Shown here in pieces: positions 8,353 through 16,385 of a stretch of 64,000 nucleotides of DNA. Both the position numbers and the translations under genes were made by a program. Below the pieces are notes generated by a model. The model made no database searches and was not told the origin of the DNA. It was given only the letters and a program-made list of their open reading frames with translations. Each line of letters opens with the position of its first letter. The stretch's first letter is position 1. The DNA comes from Lachnospiraceae bacterium. Lineage in GTDB: Bacteria; Bacillota; Clostridia; Lachnospirales; Lachnospiraceae. The stretch lies in NCBI GenBank assembly GCA_029071325.1, contig JAIEAP010000044.1:1-64000 (forward strand), given 5' to 3'.

Positions 8353-9429
8353 ATGGGCAATGTTCCTGAGACAATGAAGGCGCTGGTAGCCTATGGAAAA
8401 GGCGAATATAAGCTGGAATTAAATTTTCCCACGCCTGAGTGCGGACCGGATGACATTATTATCAAGACCGAGGGCTGCGGAGTATGCGCAGGGGACTTAA
8501 AATGCTATCACGGGGCGGCGATGTTCTGGGGAGATGATGTGCAGCCGATGTGGGTGGATGCTCCTTTCATTCCGGGACATGAGTTCTTGGGACATATTGT
8601 GGAAATGGGAGAGAACGTGAAGGGATTTGAGATTGGTGACCGGATCACGGCAGACCAGATCGTTCCCTGCGGCGAGTGCAGATTCTGTAAGAGCGGAAGA
8701 TACTGGATGTGTCAGCCTCATGCCACCTTCGGGTTCCAGAAGGGGAATAACGGCGGGATGGCGGAGTATGTACGGTATCCCAAGACGGCAGTTATCTCCA
8801 GGGTTCCGGAAGAGATGGCGCTGGAACAGGCATTGCTGATTGAACCGTACGGCTGCTCCAAGCATGCGGTGGATCGGGCGCAGATCACAAACGAAGATGT
8901 GGTGGTGATATCCGGTGCGGGTACGCTGGGACTGGGAATGGTGACTTATGCCAGAATGCAGAATCCGGCGCAGCTCATTGTTTTGGATATGATCGACGGA
9001 CGCTTGGAGAAGGCAAAAGAATTCGGCGCTGATATCGTCATGAATCCGGGGAAAGAGGATGTGGTGAAAAAGGTCATGGAGATGACGGATGGATACGGAT
9101 GTGATATCTACATTGAAGCTACCGGGCATCCTTCCAGTGTCCAGCAGGGACTGAATATGGTGCGCAAGCTTGGCAGATTTGTAGAGTTCAGCGTATTCGG
9201 TGAAGCTGCGGTCGTTGACTGGTCTATCATAGGAGACCGGAAGGAACTGGATGTGCTGGGTTCTCATCTGAGTCCGTATTGCTATCCCTTTGTGATCAAA
9301 AATATTGCAAATGGGAATCTGAAGACAGACGGCGTGGTATCCCGCACGTTCCCGATTGAGGAATGGGAAAAAGCATTTGAATACGCCGGCGGGAAATACG
9401 GGGATTTTAAAGTAGCAATTACGTTTTGA
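8353..9429 (+). CDS. Zinc-dependent medium-chain polyol dehydrogenase
   Basis: A 358-residue NAD(P)-dependent dehydrogenase of the MDR family that would oxidise a polyol to a ketose. The catalytic zinc ligands are Cys45 (CGVCAGDLKC) and GHE in FIPGHEFLG; the structural zinc site is CGECRFCKSGRYWMC, four cysteines. The Rossmann nucleotide loop is GAGTLGLG. The overall sequence recalls the erythritol/L-threitol dehydrogenase group (EltD), which I recognise by similarity of the N-terminal and CxxC regions, not by a search. Start follows GGCAGGAGGTAGAAT. It leads the transport operon, so the transported compound or its first product is probably a sugar alcohol. Confidence 0.85.
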   Translation: MGNVPETMKALVAYGKGEYKLELNFPTPECGPDDIIIKTEGCGVCAGDLKCYHGAAMFWGDDVQPMWVDAPFIPGHEFLGHIVEMGENVKGFEIGDRITADQIVPCGECRFCKSGRYWMCQPHATFGFQKGNNGGMAEYVRYPKTAVISRVPEEMALEQALLIEPYGCSKHAVDRAQITNEDVVVISGAGTLGLGMVTYARMQNPAQLIVLDMIDGRLEKAKEFGADIVMNPGKEDVVKKVMEMTDGYGCDIYIEATGHPSSVQQGLNMVRKLGRFVEFSVFGEAAVVDWSIIGDRKELDVLGSHLSPYCYPFVIKNIANGNLKTDGVVSRTFPIEEWEKAFEYAGGKYGDFKVAITF

Positions 9430-9485
9430 TCCTATAATCGGCAAGGGTAAACGATGGCAATGAAGAATATGTGAGGGGTAAGAAT

Positions 9486-10556
9486 ATGGGACAGATTGTT
9501 CTTAAAAATATAGGTAAGTCATTTGGCAGTACGAAGGTATTAGAGGATTTGAATCTGACGATCAATGACGGCGAGTTTGCCGTGCTGGTAGGAGCATCCG
9601 GGTGCGGAAAAACGACGCTGCTCCGGATCATTGCCGGAATCGGACCAGCAACCTCCGGCGAGCTGTATATTGACGGGGAGGAGGTCAGCGACCTGGACCC
9701 CGGCAAGCGGAATATTGCAATGGTATTCCAGAATTATGCGATTTATCCGAACATGACCGTGAAGGGGAACATAGAGTTCGGATTAAAAAATAATCATGTG
9801 CCAAAGGCAGAGCGGGAGCGCCTGATCGCAGAGGTGGCGGAAAGCGTCGGATTAACGGAATACTTAAAGCGCAAGCCAAGCGCATTGTCCGGAGGACAGA
9901 GACAGAGAGTTGCCCTTGCCAGGGCGATGGTGAAGAATCCCAAGGTATTCCTGATGGACGAGCCGCTGTCCAATCTGGATGCAAAACTGCGTGTCCAGAT
10001 GAGAAGTGAATTGATCGAATTACATAAAAAATTAAAAACTACATTTGTATATGTTACCCATGATCAGGTGGAAGCCATGAGTATGGCAGATACCATTATT
10101 TTAATGAATCAGGGCGTGATCCAGCAGCAGGCGTCACCGGAAGTAATCTATGCCGATCCCAATAATGTGTTTACGGCACAGTTCATCGGAACGCCTTCTA
10201 TGAATGTTCTGCCTTTGGGTAACGGCTCTTATGTGGGATACCGCCCGGAAAAAGCGGCGCTCACCATCGGGGATAACGGGATGCCGGATGCGATTTACAG
10301 AAGAAAGGCACGAATCATCACCCGGGAAATGCTGGGGTCTGAGACATTATATAAAGTCGAACTTCAGGCGGAGAATGCCAGAGGAGAGACCATTATGGTC
10401 AAGAGCCTGGACGATGCGTTCCGGGAAGAACAGGAAGTGTGGGTGAACGTTGCGGTGGAGCATCTCTACTTCTTTGATGAGAAGGAGCAGCGGATCCGTG
10501 AGAGTGACAGAGCAGACGCTTATGCGGCATGTCTTCGTTGTCTGAAAGGGGAATAA
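9486..10556 (+). CDS. ABC transporter ATP-binding protein, UgpC/MsmK type
   Basis: The 356-residue ATPase of a carbohydrate importer. Walker A GASGCGKTT lies at residues 36-44, the signature is LSGGQRQRVALARAM, Walker B is VFLMDEPLSNLDAKLR and the switch His is in THDQVEAMSM. The C-terminal TOBE-like regulatory domain begins near residue 240. I chose the ATG at 9486, seven bases after GAGGGG, over a GTG 15 bases earlier. ATPases of this type often serve several transporters; the maltodextrin-type operon at 52-56 kb has no ATPase gene and may use this one. Confidence 0.93.
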   Translation: MGQIVLKNIGKSFGSTKVLEDLNLTINDGEFAVLVGASGCGKTTLLRIIAGIGPATSGELYIDGEEVSDLDPGKRNIAMVFQNYAIYPNMTVKGNIEFGLKNNHVPKAERERLIAEVAESVGLTEYLKRKPSALSGGQRQRVALARAMVKNPKVFLMDEPLSNLDAKLRVQMRSELIELHKKLKTTFVYVTHDQVEAMSMADTIILMNQGVIQQQASPEVIYADPNNVFTAQFIGTPSMNVLPLGNGSYVGYRPEKAALTIGDNGMPDAIYRRKARIITREMLGSETLYKVELQAENARGETIMVKSLDDAFREEQEVWVNVAVEHLYFFDEKEQRIRESDRADAYAACLRCLKGE

Positions 10557-10558
10557 GT

Positions 10559-11494
10559 ATGGAAAAGAGCAGGACAAATTTACCGGAACATATCCCCGGA
10601 AAAAAGAAAAGCGGGAAGCTGGGACGCCGGTTTCTTGGAAGCCTTCCGCCGTATCTTATGACGCTTCCGGCGATTATTTCTTTTCTGTTGTTCACCGTAT
10701 ATCCGATTTTGGATATGATCCGGCTGAGCTTTTATGAATGGAATGGACTTACAGAAAAAAAGTGGGTAGGTTTTGGTAATTACAATTATTTATTTAACGT
10801 ACAGATCGATTTTAAGGTAGCACTGCAGAATACGCTGGTCTACACGGTGGCGGTGGTGTTCTTCCTGCTGCTGTTCGCATTGATATTTGCCGTGTGGCTG
10901 CAGAAGGATTCTAAGATCAACGGTTTTGTGCAGCGCGTTATGTTTTTCCCGCATCTTTGTGCAATGCTTGCGATATCTGTAGTGTTCTCCTGGCTGATGG
11001 ATGAAAAAGGACTCTTCAATGCGGTTCTGTCCGTTTTCAATCTGCCGGGGCTGCGGTGGCTCAATGATTCCTCCACGGCGATGATATCGGTTGTTATTGT
11101 GGCTGTGTGGAAGGGAATCGGTTATCAGGCCTTGCTGCTCCTTTCCGCATTAAAAAGCATTCCGGCAGATATTTTTGAGGCGGCGGCGCTTGATAATACG
11201 CCTCCTGTACGGAAGTTCTTCCGCATTACGATACCGTTACTGTCTCCACAGTTGTTCTTTATGCTGATCACCATTACGCTGAACTCTTTTAAGGTGTTTG
11301 ATTCCGTACGTGTCATGACCGGAGGAGGACCCGGTAAATCAACGCTGGTGCTGGTGTACTATATCTATGAATATGCGCAGGCGAACTTAAAGTACGGCGT
11401 TGCTGCTGCTGCGGGAGTGATACTGCTGATATTCCTTCTGATCCTTACGGTCATTTATTTCAAACTGATTGGCAAACGCGTGCATTATCAATAG
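10559..11494 (+). CDS. Carbohydrate ABC transporter permease, MalF/UgpA type
   Basis: A 311-residue inner-membrane permease with six predicted transmembrane segments and the cytoplasmic EAA loop EAAALDNTPPVRKFF that docks the ATPase. The first hydrophobic segment (LMTLPAIISFLLFTVYPI) follows a basic N-terminus. The ATG lies two bases after the ATPase stop, with GAAAGGGG as ribosome binding site inside the upstream gene, so the two are translationally coupled. It pairs with the next permease. Confidence 0.93.
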   Translation: MEKSRTNLPEHIPGKKKSGKLGRRFLGSLPPYLMTLPAIISFLLFTVYPILDMIRLSFYEWNGLTEKKWVGFGNYNYLFNVQIDFKVALQNTLVYTVAVVFFLLLFALIFAVWLQKDSKINGFVQRVMFFPHLCAMLAISVVFSWLMDEKGLFNAVLSVFNLPGLRWLNDSSTAMISVVIVAVWKGIGYQALLLLSALKSIPADIFEAAALDNTPPVRKFFRITIPLLSPQLFFMLITITLNSFKVFDSVRVMTGGGPGKSTLVLVYYIYEYAQANLKYGVAAAAGVILLIFLLILTVIYFKLIGKRVHYQ

Positions 11495-11503
11495 GAGGGC
11501 ATA

Positions 11504-12358
11504 ATGGCAAAACTTACGACAAAGCAAAAAAGAAAAATCAAACGGGTTTCATGCGATACCGCGAATTTGCTCTTCAAATTATTTGTGAGCGTGCTGTTCC
11601 TGTTTCCCTTTTACTGGATGCTCACTACATCCTTTAAGCCCTATCTGGAGACACTGCAGTTCCCGCCCACTTTGTGGCCCAAGGACTTTACGCTGGAAGG
11701 GTACGTTCATGTATTTGAGGAACTGAACATTCTTTCCTATATCAAAAATACGCTGATCGTGACAGGAGTGGTCATTGTGATCCAGCTGTTCGTCAATGTT
11801 CCGGCGGCATATGCCTTTGCAAAATGCAAATTCCGCGGAAAAGGACTGATGTGGGTCATCGTAATGTCGGGCTTCATGATTCCCGGACAGCTTACCTTTA
11901 TGACCGTTTACTTCATGTTTGCGGACTGGGGAATCTTAAAATCTCTGTGGCCCCAGATTCTGCCCACCTGTGCGAGTGCGTTTTCCATATTCCTGCTGCG
12001 TCAGAATTTTATGCAGATTCCGGAGGAACTCATCGAATCGGCAAAGCTGGATGGTTCTTCGGAATGGAAGGTTCTGTGGAGACTGATGGTTCCCATGTCA
12101 AAGGCAACGATGGTGACTACGATCCTGTTCAGCTTCATCAATCATTGGAACGCATATTTCTGGCCGCTGGTAATGACCAGAGACGAATCCTTAAAGCCCA
12201 TCACACTGGCGATCGAGCGGCTGAAGAATCTGGAGCAGGGACTCAATTATACAGATATCATGGCAGGTAATGTTATATTAGTTCTTCCGTTGGTCATCCT
12301 GTTCTTATTGGCAAGTAAAAAAATTATCCAGGCGATGGCTTATCGTGGAATGAAATAA
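11504..12358 (+). CDS. Carbohydrate ABC transporter permease, MalG/UgpE type
   Basis: A 284-residue membrane permease, second half of the translocation channel. Six hydrophobic segments can be traced, beginning LLFKLFVSVLFLFPFYWM. The EAA loop reads ESAKLDGSSEWKVLWRLMVP, with S in place of the first A. It starts 9 bases after the partner permease, at ATG following AGGAGGGC. Its protein size and arrangement match sugar and glycerol-phosphate importers of the CUT1 family. Confidence 0.93.
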   Translation: MAKLTTKQKRKIKRVSCDTANLLFKLFVSVLFLFPFYWMLTTSFKPYLETLQFPPTLWPKDFTLEGYVHVFEELNILSYIKNTLIVTGVVIVIQLFVNVPAAYAFAKCKFRGKGLMWVIVMSGFMIPGQLTFMTVYFMFADWGILKSLWPQILPTCASAFSIFLLRQNFMQIPEELIESAKLDGSSEWKVLWRLMVPMSKATMVTTILFSFINHWNAYFWPLVMTRDESLKPITLAIERLKNLEQGLNYTDIMAGNVILVLPLVILFLLASKKIIQAMAYRGMK

Positions 12359-12372
12359 AAGGAGAAGATGTT

Positions 12373-13287
12373 ATGGCAGAAGATATGTTACGTATCATGA
12401 GATTGAAAAAACCGGAGGGGCCGGTAGATGTTGTTCTGGATACGGATACCTTTAATGAGATTGACGATCAGTTTGCGCTGTCTTATCTGGTGAAGAGCGA
12501 GAATGAGCTCCGGCTCCAGGGAATTTATGCAGCTCCCTTTTTAAATAAAAGAGCGTCGTCACCGGAAGACGGAATGGAACGCAGTTATCAGGAAATATAC
12601 CGCGTGCTGGAGCTGCTGGAACGGGAAGACCTAAAATCTAAAGTGCACAGGGGGAGCGCATCTTATCTGCCGGATGAACACACGCCGGTGCATTCCGATG
12701 CGGCAGAGCATCTGGCAGAGCTCGCCATGCAATACACGGAAGAAAAACCGTTATATGTGATAGCAATTGCCGCTATCACCAATATCGCATCGGCGCTCCT
12801 GCTGAAGCCAGAGATCGCAGACCGGATCGTGGTGGTATGGCTTGGCGGTGAAAGCTTTGAATGGCCTCATAACCGTGAATTTAACTGCTATCAGGATGTG
12901 GCGGCGGTGCGTGTTGTATTTGACAGCAAGGCCGCAGTGGTGCTTCTGCCCTGTATGGGAGTGGTGTCGGCTTTTGCGACTACGAGATATGAGCTGGAAC
13001 ACTGGTTAAAAGGCAAAAATAAATTGTGTGATTATCTGTGCGATGTTGTGATTGGAGAAGCCGAGGAGAATAACCGCGGGAAGTTCTGGAGCAAGCCGAT
13101 CTGGGATGTGTGTGCGGTTGCCTGGCTCTTAAAAGGCGATTTTATGGCGGACAGGCTGGAGCCTGCCCCCATTGCAGAGTATGATGACCGCTGGGCTTTT
13201 GACAAGACCCGGCCTCTCATACGTTATGTATATCATATTTACAGGGACCGACTCATAGAGGACCTGTTTACCAAATTAGCGGAATAG
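12373..13287 (+). CDS. Nucleoside hydrolase-like protein
   Basis: A 304-residue protein of the inosine/uridine-preferring nucleoside hydrolase fold, which splits N-glycosidic bonds using a calcium ion. The N-terminal calcium motif appears as DTDTFNEIDDQFAL at residues 23-36. In classical enzymes it is DxDPGxDD, so here the distance between the Asp pairs is longer by two residues. Further family marks are IAIAAITNIASALL and HNREFNCYQDVAAVRVVFDS, and a late DVCAVAW. No signal peptide. Sugar-locus members of this variant subfamily may act on something other than nucleosides. It is followed by the PHP gene at 11 bases. Confidence 0.8.
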   Translation: MAEDMLRIMRLKKPEGPVDVVLDTDTFNEIDDQFALSYLVKSENELRLQGIYAAPFLNKRASSPEDGMERSYQEIYRVLELLEREDLKSKVHRGSASYLPDEHTPVHSDAAEHLAELAMQYTEEKPLYVIAIAAITNIASALLLKPEIADRIVVVWLGGESFEWPHNREFNCYQDVAAVRVVFDSKAAVVLLPCMGVVSAFATTRYELEHWLKGKNKLCDYLCDVVIGEAEENNRGKFWSKPIWDVCAVAWLLKGDFMADRLEPAPIAEYDDRWAFDKTRPLIRYVYHIYRDRLIEDLFTKLAE

Positions 13288-13297
13288 AGGTGATGGA

Positions 13298-14047
13298 ATG
13301 GAATATCTGTTGGATTCCCACAGCCATACGTTTATGAGCGGACACGCGTATAACACGGTTCAGGAAATGGCGCTTGCCGCCAAAGAGCTCGGGCTTAAAG
13401 CGCTGGCGATCACGGAGCACGGCCCGACGATTCCGGGAACCTGCGCTCCCATATATTTTACCAATTTCCATGTGATCGACCGGTTTATGTACGGAATTGA
13501 ACTGCTGATGGGAATTGAGTTAAATATCATTGATTATCAGGGAGGCCTGGACCTTCCTTCCGGAAACTTGCGTAAGATTGATGTAGGGATCGCCAGCATC
13601 CACCCGAATGTGGGAAACGGAGAGAAATATCCGGCGTACGTTCCGGGAAGCTGCAAGGAAAATACCGCAGCCTATCTGGGAGCCATGGAAAGCCCGGATG
13701 TAGACATCATTGGACATCCCGATGACTCAAGAGTGCCGGTGGACTACGAAGCTTTGGTAAAGGGGGCAAGAGATTGTCATGTACTGCTGGAACTGAACGC
13801 TTCGTCATTGGAGCCTATGAATGTGAGGGGAAAAGGCGGCGCAGCGGAGAATATGAAGACAATGCTGAAGCTGTGTGAGCGTTATGGAGTTCATGTCATT
13901 GTAAACAGCGACGCCCACTGTGCATGCGCCATCCGAAGGTTTGATAAGGTGGAGTCCATCTTACAGGAAATACAGTTCCCGGAGGAGCTGGTGGTAAACC
14001 GGGATCTTGCACTGTATAAGAGTTTTTTACATCGGTTCTGCCAGTGA
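13298..14047 (+). CDS. PHP domain phosphoesterase, YcdX-like
   Basis: A 249-residue metal-dependent phosphatase of the polymerase-and-histidinol-phosphatase family. Metal ligands can be followed through the protein: HSHTFMSGHA (residues 8-17), TEHGP, IASIHPN, IIGHPDD, LELNAS and VNSDAH. This layout fits the stand-alone YcdX-type trinuclear zinc enzymes rather than histidinol phosphatase. The substrate is unknown; next to a glycerophosphodiesterase it may release phosphate from the phosphomonoester product. Start follows AGAGGTGATGG. Confidence 0.87.
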   Translation: MEYLLDSHSHTFMSGHAYNTVQEMALAAKELGLKALAITEHGPTIPGTCAPIYFTNFHVIDRFMYGIELLMGIELNIIDYQGGLDLPSGNLRKIDVGIASIHPNVGNGEKYPAYVPGSCKENTAAYLGAMESPDVDIIGHPDDSRVPVDYEALVKGARDCHVLLELNASSLEPMNVRGKGGAAENMKTMLKLCERYGVHVIVNSDAHCACAIRRFDKVESILQEIQFPEELVVNRDLALYKSFLHRFCQ

Positions 14048-14059
14048 AAGGAGAAGAAT

Positions 14060-14824
14060 ATGTTTTGGAATCAATCAAAGGAAAATATCTGGATTGTGGG
14101 GCACAGGGGTGTGCGGGCGCATTTGCCTGAGAATACGATGATTTCCTTCCAGAAGGCAATTGATCTTGGATTAAACGGGATCGAGACAGATATTCATATG
14201 ACGACGGACGGTCAGCTGGTATTGCACCATGACGATACGTTAGAGCGGACCACAAACGGCGCTGGACAGATTGAGAGTTACAGCTATGAGGAACTTCGCC
14301 TGCTGGATGCCGGCGTAAAGTTTGGGGAGGAATATGCAGGGGAATATATTCCAAGACTGGAGGAATTGCTGGAGCGGATTACAGATCCTTCCTTCTTTCT
14401 CAACATAGAGATGAAGGATTACCGTCCTGAGGCCTTGGAAAAAACCATACAGACTCTGGATAGATATGGGTTTGCCGACCGCTATGTAATCGCATGCTTT
14501 CATGCGGATGTGACCACTTTGGCGCATGAGAAATACGGGGTGAAGACCCAGGGATTCCCGCTTCATATGGTAAAGCAGGCAAAAGAAGATACGGAGAGTC
14601 ATTATTACGCATCCGGTATCTGGATGAAGGATCTGAACGGAGAACTGGTGGAGGAGTACAGGAAAAAGGGGATTGATCCGTGGTGCTGGTGCCCGGATAC
14701 AAAGGAGGAGGTCCGGGAGGCGATTGCAGCAGGAGTATCATTGATGACAGTCAATGATCCGTATCCTGCATTGGAGCTGATCCGGACAGATGAGAAAGGG
14801 GGCAAGACGTATGCAAAAGATTAA
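14060..14824 (+). CDS. Glycerophosphodiester phosphodiesterase
   Basis: A 254-residue enzyme that hydrolyses glycerophosphodiesters to an alcohol and glycerol phosphate. The catalytic HRG is in VGHRGVRAHLPENT (residues 13-26), the metal ligands in GIETDIHMTTDG and the second catalytic His in VLHHDDTLERTTNG, all in the standard order. No signal peptide is visible, so it would act on an imported substrate. Its end overlaps the start of the following lipoprotein by 14 bases. Together with the UgpC-type transporter and glycerol-1-phosphate dehydrogenase it points to use of phosphodiester-linked polyols. Confidence 0.93.
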   Translation: MFWNQSKENIWIVGHRGVRAHLPENTMISFQKAIDLGLNGIETDIHMTTDGQLVLHHDDTLERTTNGAGQIESYSYEELRLLDAGVKFGEEYAGEYIPRLEELLERITDPSFFLNIEMKDYRPEALEKTIQTLDRYGFADRYVIACFHADVTTLAHEKYGVKTQGFPLHMVKQAKEDTESHYYASGIWMKDLNGELVEEYRKKGIDPWCWCPDTKEEVREAIAAGVSLMTVNDPYPALELIRTDEKGGKTYAKD

Positions 14825-16370
14825 ATTTCTTCCGTTATTGTCTTTGGCAGTATTACTGTTTATGCTGAGCGGATGCAGTAAGCAGAATGCGGCAGGAAGC
14901 GATGACTGGACGATACTGTCAGGAGAAAACAATGTGGAAGATGCACAGCGGCTGCGTGATTCCATGAATGGGACGGGGGCCGTGCACGCAGAGGTTGTGA
15001 CAGAGTATCCCGAGAATTACAGTGGCAGGCTGATCCTTGTGGGAGATGCGGACGCAGACCTCTCCAGGGAAGCGGTGCTGGGATTGCGGGAACAGGAATT
15101 TCTCGTACAATTCGGGAGAGACGCTGTCATCATCGCCGGTGGTTCCGATGAAAAAACGGCGGAAGCTGTGGATTATGTCTGCGAAAACTATCTCTCGTAT
15201 CTGGAAGAATACCATGACCTGCCTTTTGGCGAAGAATATGACTATTTTTCCTTTAACAAAGAGGGCGGTTATGTGACGAAACAGTTTCTGCTGGATGGGG
15301 TATCGGTGGATCGGTATCAGATCGTAGCGTCCGGAGGTGAGCAGAATGAGGCAGCCGTATTCCTTCGGGATGCGATTCAAAATATGACCGGAGAGGAACT
15401 TTCCATCCGTGAGGAAGGTGAAGAGGATGCACACTGCATTGAAATCGCCTCCGGCAGTCATAAAGCGGCAGATCGCCTGAAGGACCAGCAGTTCCGGATT
15501 TATCAGGAGGATGGATCACTGTATCTGTGCGCGGGCAATGAGGATCAGGAATTACTCGTAGTGAAGATGCTCTGTATAAAATATCTGGATTATGATTACA
15601 TCAATAATAAATCAAACTCCAGCATGATCGACATCAGTGATCTGGATTTTAAATTTACCTGTGACTGGGATGCGTTTACCGCGCCGGAAGTAGTTCAGGC
15701 CAGGGCATTAACCATTCCGCCGGTAGACGGCTACAGTGTCTTACAGGGAGGATGTACGGATGGTACATATGCATATTACATTCTGAATAATCAGGATTTT
15801 TACCCATATGTCAATCTGATGTATAAAGTGGATCTGGCTACTATGGAGGTGGTGAAGGTCAGTGACAAGCTGGAGTTGCAGCATGCAAACAGCGTTACCT
15901 ACAACAATAAGACCGGACAGTTGATCGTGGTAAATTACGATCCTGACAAGACCACTCTTACCTATGTGGATCCGGAATCCCTCACAGCATCCGGGACCGA
16001 GACAGTGGACTTTAACGTCTTAAGCATTGCTTATGATGAAGAGCATAATACTTATGCGGCAGGCACGAGAGGAACCTTTGATTTCTTCCTGCTGGACAGC
16101 AATTTTGAGATTACGGATTACTGTGATTCGGTTCAGACTAAGTCTGTGAAACAGGAAGTGGAGATTTACGGAGATAAGATTCTCTTTAGCATGAGCGGTG
16201 ACAACATTGTATATGTATATGATTTAGAAGGAAAATTCCTTTACGCCATCAACATGGGAATGCATGAGGAATTAGAGAATCTGATTTTCTATGGGGACTA
16301 TGCATATGCAGGGTATTTCTCCAGTGGCGGAATTATTTATGAAGCTATATTTTACCAGGAATTGGAATAA
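14811..16370 (+). CDS. Lipoprotein with C-terminal propeller-like domain
   Basis: A 519-residue lipid-anchored surface protein of no family I can name. The signal peptide MQKIKFLPLLSLAVLLFML ends in LSGC. Residues 30-270 look like a mixed alpha/beta region (for example SGRLILVGDADADLS and a later LRDAIQNMTGEELSI), similar in style to the N-terminal domains of surface glycosidases. Residues 300-519 carry repeated short strands typical of a beta-propeller (YAYYILNNQDFYPYV, KTGQLIVVNYDPDKTT, NIVYVYDLEGKFLYAIN). The ATG at 14811 follows AAAGGGGG by about 9 bases; an upstream ATG at 14790 would add seven residues. It is probably a partner of the giant lipoprotein that follows after 15 bases. Confidence 0.75.
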   Translation: MQKIKFLPLLSLAVLLFMLSGCSKQNAAGSDDWTILSGENNVEDAQRLRDSMNGTGAVHAEVVTEYPENYSGRLILVGDADADLSREAVLGLREQEFLVQFGRDAVIIAGGSDEKTAEAVDYVCENYLSYLEEYHDLPFGEEYDYFSFNKEGGYVTKQFLLDGVSVDRYQIVASGGEQNEAAVFLRDAIQNMTGEELSIREEGEEDAHCIEIASGSHKAADRLKDQQFRIYQEDGSLYLCAGNEDQELLVVKMLCIKYLDYDYINNKSNSSMIDISDLDFKFTCDWDAFTAPEVVQARALTIPPVDGYSVLQGGCTDGTYAYYILNNQDFYPYVNLMYKVDLATMEVVKVSDKLELQHANSVTYNNKTGQLIVVNYDPDKTTLTYVDPESLTASGTETVDFNVLSIAYDEEHNTYAAGTRGTFDFFLLDSNFEITDYCDSVQTKSVKQEVEIYGDKILFSMSGDNIVYVYDLEGKFLYAINMGMHEELENLIFYGDYAYAGYFSSGGIIYEAIFYQELE

Positions 16371-16385
16371 TAGGAGGAAAGTTAT

